From Chloroflexota bacterium (GTDB lineage Bacteria > Chloroflexota > Anaerolineae > Anaerolineales > UBA11579): DNA of 11,429 bases. Positions within the stretch are counted from its first letter, which is position 1. Each line of letters opens with the position of its first letter. Location of the stretch: the NCBI GenBank assembly GCA_030610225.1, contig JAUWSD010000015.1, forward strand, positions 1 to 11,429. The letters run 5' to 3'. A program made the position numbers and the translations under genes. The notes under the pieces were generated by a model. It was not told where the DNA came from, searched no databases, and was given only the letters and a program-made list of their open reading frames with translations. Below are positions 6,124 to 11,429 of this stretch, one piece after another.

Positions 6124-6157
6124 AAAAAAACAACGGGCTGGTAACAGCCCGTTTTAA
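6124..6157. terminator. Bidirectional terminator between 6S RNA and yhhQ
   Basis: A perfect 9-bp stem (AACGGGCTG 6132-6140 with CAGCCCGTT 6145-6153) closes a GTAA tetraloop. Seven A (6124-6130) on one side supply a T tract for the minus-strand yhhQ transcript, and TTTT (6152-6155, partly in the stem) serves the plus-strand 6S transcript. Confidence 0.88.
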
Positions 6158-6187
6158 ATTTAAATATTTCCGATCTGCTAAATACTA

Positions 6188-6826
6188 TTATTTTTGATTA
6201 TCTGGCACCAAATAAATCAAAGGTAAGCTCAGAAGGGTAATTCCATATTTCACCAGAAGATTTACCAGGAAGATCTCCCAGACCACTGTCCACGGCAGGA
6301 TGAAGGCAAAAGCTCCAATGGCGAAGATGACATTATCGATCGGGACACTGACGGAGTTTGATATTAGAACTCGTGCCCATTGATATTTGGTGGTAATCTT
6401 AGTGACAAACCAGTGGTAGATCTCAGTATCTACCAGCTCACTGATCAATTCTGCGAAAATAGATGCGATCACAATTCTCCACACTGGTGCGAGGATAGAT
6501 TGAAACTCAGCCCCCAATCCCCATTCCGGATCACTGGGGAAATCTGCTGCCCAAAGCAAATAAAGGGACATGAATAGATTCACTACTGCAGCAGTGATGA
6601 TAAGGACCCTGGTGTTCTTCTTCCCGAGGATCTTGTGCACAAGGTCGCGCAGTGTGAAAGTGATCGGGTAGATGAAAGTACCCATATCAACCGATAGACT
6701 CCCCAGCAATCCTATCTTCAAGCTGGCAATATCAGACAGCATCTGGGCAGCAATATAGGCTGCGATAACGATCACGCCAATTGATGGAATATATTTCTTT
6801 AAATCTTTTGTTTCATTTGTTTGCAT
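6188..6826 (-). CDS. yhhQ: Queuosine precursor transporter (YhhQ/QPTR family)
   Basis: This 212-aa integral membrane protein has about six hydrophobic segments (roughly 12-34, 44-60, 73-95, 111-131, 152-177, 180-207). Family marks are the YPITFTLRDLVHKILGKK region (53-70), SELVDTEIYHWF (129-140) and SNSVSVPIDNVIFAIGAF (156-173). The family (COG1738, formerly DUF165) imports preQ0, preQ1 or queuine for tRNA queuosine modification. GGAG lies 10 bases before the ATG at 6826. The gene is single and read divergently from the GH31 gene. A class I preQ1 riboswitch in its leader strongly backs the transport role and predicts shut-off when preQ1 is plentiful. Which precursor is carried cannot be told from the sequence; control by preQ1 makes preQ1 or a compound converted to it likely. 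Confidence 0.93.
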   Translation of the reverse strand: MQTNETKDLKKYIPSIGVIVIAAYIAAQMLSDIASLKIGLLGSLSVDMGTFIYPITFTLRDLVHKILGKKNTRVLIITAAVVNLFMSLYLLWAADFPSDPEWGLGAEFQSILAPVWRIVIASIFAELISELVDTEIYHWFVTKITTKYQWARVLISNSVSVPIDNVIFAIGAFAFILPWTVVWEIFLVNLLVKYGITLLSLPLIYLVPDNQK

Positions 6827-6858
6827 CTTAATAAATCTCCATGATTACTGCTAATATT

Positions 6859-6885
6859 AAAAAAAGAACGCAAACTGCGTTCTTT
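6859..6885 (-). terminator. Riboswitch-controlled terminator ahead of yhhQ
   Basis: On the minus strand, a perfect 10-bp stem (AAAGAACGCA with TGCGTTCTTT, 6885-6863) has a 3-nt loop and is followed by a run of seven T (6865-6859, partly in the stem). CGCAGUUU (6879-6872), covering the inner left arm and loop, is perfectly complementary to AAACUGCG (6906-6899), the linker plus P2 strand of the preQ1 aptamer. Without preQ1 the antiterminator forms and yhhQ is read; with preQ1 the strand is held in P2 and the terminator forms. Confidence 0.88.
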
Positions 6886-6898
6886 GATCAGCTAACAG

Positions 6899-6934
6899 CG
6901 CAGTTTTGATTACCCGGGTATATCTGCCACCGGA
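6899..6934 (-). promoter_or_regulatory. preQ1-I riboswitch aptamer controlling yhhQ
   Basis: Reading the minus strand from 6934 down: the P1 5' strand UCCGG (6934-6930) pairs with CCGGG (6917-6913) in 5 bp. The hairpin loop is 12 nt (6929-6918), exactly as in the B. subtilis queC aptamer. In aptamer numbering U6 and C17, the preQ1 contacts, are present. GCAG in the loop (6927-6924) pairs with CUGC (6903-6900) as pseudoknot P2, across a 9-nt A-rich linker ending AAAA (6912-6904). All diagnostic parts of the class I fold are thus present. The P2 3' strand is also part of an 8-nt antiterminator strand AAACUGCG (6906-6899). Confidence 0.88.
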
Positions 6935-6944
6935 ATTTCAGTCC

Positions 6945-6971
6945 TTGATTATACCAAAGGATTGTTATAAT
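6945..6971 (+). promoter_or_regulatory. Promoter of the GH31 gene, predicting a leaderless mRNA
   Basis: TTGATT (6945-6950), a 15-bp spacer and TATAAT (6966-6971) with TGT in front (TGnTATAAT) form an extended -10 promoter. Seven bases further, at the usual start-site distance, is the ATG of the GH31 gene (6978). The -35 overlaps the minus-strand -10 of yhhQ. Confidence 0.6.
6948..6956 (-). promoter_or_regulatory. Promoter of yhhQ (extended -10)
   Basis: TGGTATAAT on the minus strand is a perfect extended -10. The expected start, around 6941, lies 7 nt before the first base of the preQ1 aptamer, which is the typical arrangement. No good -35 is seen. Confidence 0.68.
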
Positions 6972-6977
6972 TTTCAT

Positions 6978-9245
6978 ATGGAAAATTTTAAGAAACTCTT
7001 GGATGGAATCAAAGGGATCGGACTGGGGAACGCACTTAGAACGATCATATACACAAATCGGAAAAAGAAAGCAGATAAGGCATACTGGTCTGTTGTTAAT
7101 AAGCAGGGCAGTGAGCTGAGGATTCCTGGAAAGCTCTCTGATGTTAAGGTGATAGAGAATGGTGCCAGGGCCAGTTTCCAAAATGAGATCGAATTAGAGA
7201 TCGTATTTCTGAAAAAAGATATGGTCAGAACAACATGGACGCCAGGAAATCTGCCAGTTCAATATGCTGTTATAAAAGATGATTGGTCAGATGTAGATGT
7301 GAAGGTTGAACAGGTTGATGACAGCTGGGTAGTTTCATCTGATGAGTTAAAACTGCAAATTCATCCCTGTGGGAGTGTCAGTTATTTTGAAGGCAAGAAA
7401 TTAATTCGTCAGGAAAACCCCCCACGACTGGAAGGAAAAGCCTGGACCCAGACTGCTGAGCTGGAGTCAGAAACTAAAATATTTGGAATGGGTGAACAGG
7501 CAAACAGGCTTGATCTGCGTGGGAACAGCTTCGAGCTTTGGAACACTGACCCAGGTGGGAGCTATAAATTTCAAGAAGGTCCGCTCTATATGCCCCTGCC
7601 TGTTTACTATTGCTCGAATTCAAATAGGGGACACATGGTTTTTCATGAGAACACCTTTAAAGGTAAGCTGTCATTTAAAGAGGAGATAGAAGTAAATTTC
7701 ATTGGTGGTGCGCTGCGAACCTATTTCATCAAAGGTGAAATTAAAAAAGTAATTGGCAAACTCACCGAATTAACTGGAAGATCGCCTTTACCACCGCTCT
7801 GGGCATTGGGCTTCCATCAATCAAAGTGGGGGTATAAGAATGAGGGTGATATCCGCAGGATCGCAAAAGGATACCTGGATAATGATCTGCCAATCAGTGT
7901 CATTCACATGGATATTGATTATATGGAAGGATTCAGAGTATTCACGATTGACTCTGAACGATATCCGGATTTGAAGAGCTTAACAGCAGACATGGAAGAA
8001 CAAGGAATTAAGCTGATTACGATTCTAGATCCAGCAGTAAAGGTGGACAAGGATTACCCAATTTACCAGGAAGGAATCGAGAATTCATATTTTTGCACTA
8101 CACCTGAGGGGCAGACCTTTAAGGGGCTGGTCTGGCCGGGATGGGCAGCATTCCCGGATTTTACCAATCCAAAGACACGCGAATGGTGGAAAGGGAAATA
8201 TTCTGCTTTATTAGATGAAGGGATTTCTGGAATTTGGCATGACATGAATGAGCCCGCATCATTTGTTTCTGATGGAGATTCTACACTGCCATTGTCTACG
8301 CTCCATAATCTTGAAGGTAAAAAGGGCAATCATGCTGAGGCTCATAATGTTTATGGTATGAATATGAACAGGGCAGGATATGAAGCAATGCGCGAACTCA
8401 GACCAGATAGAAGGCCATGGCTGCTGACAAGGTCAGGGTGGGTGGGAGTTCAAAGATATGCATGGCATTGGACGGCAGATATTGAATCCAGTTGGGATGC
8501 ATTGAAAATGACCGTGTCAGGGCTGCTGAATTTGGGTATATCTGGAATCTCATTTTCCGGTTCAGATATTGGAGGTTTTTCAGGGAAGGCTGACACAGAA
8601 TTATTTATCCGCTGGTTCCAACTAGCGGCATTCACTCCCTTTTTCAGGAACCATGCAAGCTGTCAGACACCAGACAGTGAACCGTGGGAATATGGGCAGA
8701 TTGCGGTGGATATTATTCGGGAAGTTCTCCGGGTAAGAGAGCGCTTGCTTCCATATATATACACCTGTAGCTGGCAGGCTTCTGAATTCGGTTTCCCTTT
8801 GATGCGACCTATGTTCTGGGATCAGGATGACGGAAATTTATCAGAAATTGAGGACAGCTTTTTCTTTGGGGATCATTTACTGGTTGCTCCAGTGCTGGAG
8901 GAAGGACAAAAAGAAAGAGATGTCTATTTCCCGGAAGGTGCATGGATCGATTTTTATGATGGATCGGTATATGAAGGTGATAGAGAATATATCGTGAAAA
9001 TACAGATTGATAAGATTCCTGTGTTTGTCAGGTCTGGAGCAGTAATACCAGTAAAAGAGAATAGCAGCAGAATTCTGAGATTGTATGCCGCTGAAGGGAC
9101 AAGAGGTTCAACCACGAGTTATATCTATTCTGACTCTGGTGATGGTTATGGTGCCAGCATGGTAGAGGAAATAACCGTAGAGCAGAATGAAGGGCACATA
9201 AATATAAATAGAATGGCAAAAGGTGAATATTATCCTCAGGAATAA
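6978..9245 (+). CDS. GH31 family alpha-glucosidase (C-terminus cut by in-frame stop)
   Basis: This 755-aa glycoside hydrolase family 31 enzyme probably releases glucose from alpha-glucosides or maltooligosaccharides. It has an N-terminal beta-sandwich (about 95-270), then the (beta/alpha)8 catalytic domain. The catalytic domain begins at PPLWALGFHQSKWGY (272-286) and has HMDIDYM (310-316), the nucleophile Asp422 in WHDMNEP, and the acid/base Asp501 in HWTADIESSW. SGSDIGGF (527-534) and the C-terminal beta domains follow. There is no signal peptide, so it is cytosolic. The start at ATG 6978 is chosen because upstream codons overlap promoter and riboswitch sequence. There is no Shine-Dalgarno at normal distance, and the promoter predicts a leaderless message. 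The TAA at 9243 is followed in the same frame by 44 codons that continue the fold; full length would be about 800 aa. The catalytic core is intact, so activity may remain. Alpha-xylosidase or another GH31 specificity cannot be excluded. Confidence 0.93.
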   Translation: MENFKKLLDGIKGIGLGNALRTIIYTNRKKKADKAYWSVVNKQGSELRIPGKLSDVKVIENGARASFQNEIELEIVFLKKDMVRTTWTPGNLPVQYAVIKDDWSDVDVKVEQVDDSWVVSSDELKLQIHPCGSVSYFEGKKLIRQENPPRLEGKAWTQTAELESETKIFGMGEQANRLDLRGNSFELWNTDPGGSYKFQEGPLYMPLPVYYCSNSNRGHMVFHENTFKGKLSFKEEIEVNFIGGALRTYFIKGEIKKVIGKLTELTGRSPLPPLWALGFHQSKWGYKNEGDIRRIAKGYLDNDLPISVIHMDIDYMEGFRVFTIDSERYPDLKSLTADMEEQGIKLITILDPAVKVDKDYPIYQEGIENSYFCTTPEGQTFKGLVWPGWAAFPDFTNPKTREWWKGKYSALLDEGISGIWHDMNEPASFVSDGDSTLPLSTLHNLEGKKGNHAEAHNVYGMNMNRAGYEAMRELRPDRRPWLLTRSGWVGVQRYAWHWTADIESSWDALKMTVSGLLNLGISGISFSGSDIGGFSGKADTELFIRWFQLAAFTPFFRNHASCQTPDSEPWEYGQIAVDIIREVLRVRERLLPYIYTCSWQASEFGFPLMRPMFWDQDDGNLSEIEDSFFFGDHLLVAPVLEEGQKERDVYFPEGAWIDFYDGSVYEGDREYIVKIQIDKIPVFVRSGAVIPVKENSSRILRLYAAEGTRGSTTSYIYSDSGDGYGASMVEEITVEQNEGHININRMAKGEYYPQE

Positions 9246-9380
9246 ACTGATCTTCAGCTCATTGGTGGAATCATTGAAAAAATTACAGTCAATGATAAAG
9301 TACTGGATCCTGCAGAAAAGGTGATGATCAAATCTGACTTTTCTAATATCAGAATTCAGATAAAACAAACAAAAAAATAG
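9246..9380 (+). pseudogene. In-frame C-terminal continuation of the GH31 gene beyond the TAA
   Basis: In the same frame as the GH31 gene, 44 sense codons follow the TAA and end at TAG (9378-9380). They begin TDLQLIGGIIEKITVND and alternate like beta strands, ending in a lysine-rich tail. This is the usual look of the last beta domain of GH31 enzymes. It has no ATG near its start and no ribosome site, so it is not a separate gene. It is either a remnant after a recent nonsense change, a readthrough extension, or the result of a base error. Confidence 0.65.
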
Positions 9381-9413
9381 AGAAAAATAACTAAAAAGTG
9401 AATGATAATCTTC

Positions 9414-9442
9414 TTGACTGAAATATCTAATTTCGATATAAT
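9414..9442 (+). promoter_or_regulatory. Promoter of rpoB
   Basis: TTGACT (9414-9419), a 17-bp spacer and TATAAT (9437-9442) give a near-consensus housekeeping promoter. The start would be near 9449, giving an AT-rich leader of about 109 nt in which I see no strong hairpin or open leader peptide. The rest of the gap after the GH31 remnant (9381-9557) shows nothing else. Confidence 0.85.
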
Positions 9443-9557
9443 CAAGAATTGGCAAAACAGCGCTTATGTATTTAAACGCGTGTATATAAAAAATATTCCT
9501 AAGTAAATTGAGGAAATTTCGATAAAAGAATTAGTAAAAAACCCCGGGAGAAAGTAA

Positions 9558-11429
9558 ATGACAAATAAGATTCCAACGAAATCTTATTCAAATATTCCGA
9601 ATAAAATGGATCTGCCTAACCTGATCGAAGTACCGATCACATCCTTCATTCGATTAAAGAAAGATGGACTGACAGATTTGTTCCATGAGTTATCACCAAT
9701 TGAGGCGTATAACAAAGGGATGAGATTGTATTTCCCAAGCAAAAGCCCAGAGTCTGAACAATGGGAGTTGGGATATTGGTTTGAAGATCCAAAGCATACA
9801 GTAGATGAGTGCATTGACCGCGACCTGACATATTCCAGTCCTCTATATATTTCTGTATTATTGGCTGGGCCTGATGTGCCGGAACCGATCAAGCAGGAGA
9901 TATTCCTGGGAGATTTCCCAGAGATGACTCCCAAAGGCACCTTCATTATTAATGGTACAGAGCGTGTGGTTGTTTCACAGCTTATCCGTTCACCAGGTGT
10001 TTATTTTGAAGCAAAAAGAGATCGTTCCACTGGTAGGGTATTGGCAACTGCCAAATTGATCCCAGACCGTGGAGCCTGGATGGAATATGAAACCAGGAAG
10101 AGCGATTACCTGACATTAAAATTCAATCGAAAACGAACAGTTCCAGTGACCATCTTCCTGCGCGCATTAGCAGCAGTATCAGATGGCCTGGACACTGCTC
10201 CATTAAAGACTGGCAGCGATGAAGAGATAATTTCATTATTCGAAGATATTGATAACAACCCAGACCGCATGTACATTACATCAACACTACGCCAGGAACC
10301 GGATTGGGATTTGGAAGGTAAGCATTCGATTGCTGAACAGGCATTGATTGAATTCTTCAAGAGGCTTCGCCCGGGAGACCCGGCAACTCTTGATAATGCG
10401 CGTGAGTTCATTGAGAACCAGCTCTTTGACCAGAGACACTATGACCTGGAAAAAGTTGGACGCTATAAACTTAATCAAAAATTTGAGCTTGAGGGAATTG
10501 TTCCGCCTGATCAGCGTGTTGTGACCAAGCAGGATATCATCTATCTGGTCAGAAGAATGATCAACATCAATAATGGTGTAATTGACCCAGATGATATCGA
10601 CCACCTTGGAAACCGCAGAATTAAAACCGTCGGTGAATTGATCCAGAATAAACTGAGAATTGGTTTGCGCAGAATGGAACGCGTGATCAAGGAACGTATG
10701 TCAATCCGTGATCAGGAACATTTATCACCGATGACACTGATCAACATCAGGCCTGTTGTAGCTGCACTGAGAGAATTCTTTGGCTCAAGTCAGTTGTCTC
10801 AGTTCATGGAACAGACAAACCCGCTTTCAGAGCTGAAACACAAACGAACAATATCAGCATTAGGCCCAGGCGGTCTCCGCCGTGAAAGAGCAGGCTTTGA
10901 TGTTCGTGACGTTCATCATTCCCACTATGGCCGAATATGCCCGATCGAAACTCCTGAAGGACCAAACATTGGTCTTATCGGACGTTTGGCTTCATACGCA
11001 ACAGTAAACGATTACGGTTTCATTGAAACCCCATATCGAAATGTTATAAAAACCATGAAGCCAAAATCAAAAGATCTGGTTGGCCGCATGCTGCGCGAAG
11101 ATGTTCAAGACAAAGCAGGCAAGGTAATTGTAAAAGCTGGTGAGAGAGTGACAAAAGCGATTGCAAAGAAGATCGCAGGTTCAGGTGCGCCAGAGGTTTT
11201 GATCGTACCTTATATTTCACGTGAAATTGTATTCCTCTCAGCAAACTTTGAAGATAAATTCTTTATCGCTCCAGCAAATATCCCGATCACAGAGCACAGC
11301 GAATTCCAGAATGACAGGTTCCCAAGTCGATTTAAATCCGGGTTCCAATTCGCATCTCCAGTTGAGATCGATTATATGGACGTTGCTCCACACCAGGTAG
11401 TTGGTATCAGCGCTGCGTTGATCCCCTTC
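9558..11429 (+). CDS. rpoB: RNA polymerase beta subunit (5' part, runs off the window)
   Basis: This is the beta subunit of RNA polymerase. The first 624 codons are present and open to the window edge. The N-terminus contains DLPNLIEVP and SPIEAYNKGMRLYF. The RNAP_Rpb2 lobe and protrusion sequence follows (FLGDFPEMTPKGTFIINGTERVVVSQLIRSPGVYF). The fork/rifampicin region runs from Gly409 (GSSQLSQFMEQTNPLSE) to ERAGFDVRDVHHSHYGRICP and the PIETPEGPNIGLIG block. Relative to E. coli numbering, Asp516 is Glu418 and Arg529 is Thr431 here. The start at 9558 has GGGAG seven bases upstream and its own strong promoter. The usual rplJ/rplL genes are not upstream; the neighbour is GH31. rpoC is expected downstream, outside the window. 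Confidence 0.98.
   Translation, partial: MTNKIPTKSYSNIPNKMDLPNLIEVPITSFIRLKKDGLTDLFHELSPIEAYNKGMRLYFPSKSPESEQWELGYWFEDPKHTVDECIDRDLTYSSPLYISVLLAGPDVPEPIKQEIFLGDFPEMTPKGTFIINGTERVVVSQLIRSPGVYFEAKRDRSTGRVLATAKLIPDRGAWMEYETRKSDYLTLKFNRKRTVPVTIFLRALAAVSDGLDTAPLKTGSDEEIISLFEDIDNNPDRMYITSTLRQEPDWDLEGKHSIAEQALIEFFKRLRPGDPATLDNAREFIENQLFDQRHYDLEKVGRYKLNQKFELEGIVPPDQRVVTKQDIIYLVRRMININNGVIDPDDIDHLGNRRIKTVGELIQNKLRIGLRRMERVIKERMSIRDQEHLSPMTLINIRPVVAALREFFGSSQLSQFMEQTNPLSELKHKRTISALGPGGLRRERAGFDVRDVHHSHYGRICPIETPEGPNIGLIGRLASYATVNDYGFIETPYRNVIKTMKPKSKDLVGRMLREDVQDKAGKVIVKAGERVTKAIAKKIAGSGAPEVLIVPYISREIVFLSANFEDKFFIAPANIPITEHSEFQNDRFPSRFKSGFQFASPVEIDYMDVAPHQVVGISAALIPF

Noticed and set aside
9246..9380. 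Separate small gene after GH31
   Set aside because: No start codon or ribosome site at its beginning, and it is in frame with GH31 and reads as its C-terminal domain.
9449..9557. Ribosomal-protein-type or other structured leader in front of rpoB
   Set aside because: The stretch is AT-rich and I find no stable stem beyond short palindromes such as ACGCGT.

Overview
The window looks like chromosomal DNA from an AT-leaning Chloroflexota (Anaerolineae-like) bacterium. This assignment comes from my impression of the RpoB and AspRS sequences, the Anaerolineae-like sulfur cluster and a non-discriminating type AspRS. It was not tested by search or phylogeny. All genes look native: there are no insertion sequences, integrases, CRISPR arrays, tRNAs or rRNAs.

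Positions 1-130 hold the tail of a plus-strand gene and a strong bidirectional terminator. Positions 131-3310 are a compact minus-strand operon in the order arsR, sqr, DUF1641, tusE/dsrC-like, dsrE-like. Its gaps are 1-19 bp, and it has its own promoter with a repeat-type operator candidate at the start site. It reads as a sulfide and sulfane-sulfur oxidation and relay module: a flavoprotein SQR makes sulfane sulfur, and the TusE-like and DsrE-like proteins probably carry it. The DUF1641 protein is an uncharacterised fixed partner, and the ArsR protein probably senses a sulfur or thiol signal.

Positions 3311-5410 hold aspS with an extended -10 promoter, a leader containing a terminator-like hairpin (possible attenuator), and a perfect terminator. 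A Nudix hydrolase (minus strand) follows. The gap after it is filled by a structured RNA that I recognise as 6S RNA (ssrS), ended by a hairpin that works on both strands.

Positions 6188-6941 (minus strand) hold a YhhQ/QPTR queuosine-precursor transporter. Its leader has a clear class I preQ1 riboswitch: 5-bp P1, 12-nt loop, A-rich linker, and pseudoknot strand. The riboswitch strand overlaps an antiterminator that competes with an intrinsic terminator. A GH31 alpha-glucosidase is divergently transcribed, apparently as a leaderless mRNA from an overlapping promoter. Its reading frame is interrupted by an in-frame TAA, with 44 plausible C-terminal codons beyond it.

From 9414 to the window end lie a near-consensus promoter and the first 624 codons of rpoB. 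It is not preceded by rplJ/rplL and has unusual residues in the rifampicin-binding cluster.

The most rewarding places are the preQ1 switch, the 6S RNA, the sulfur operon with its operator, the aspS leader hairpin and the broken GH31 C-terminus.
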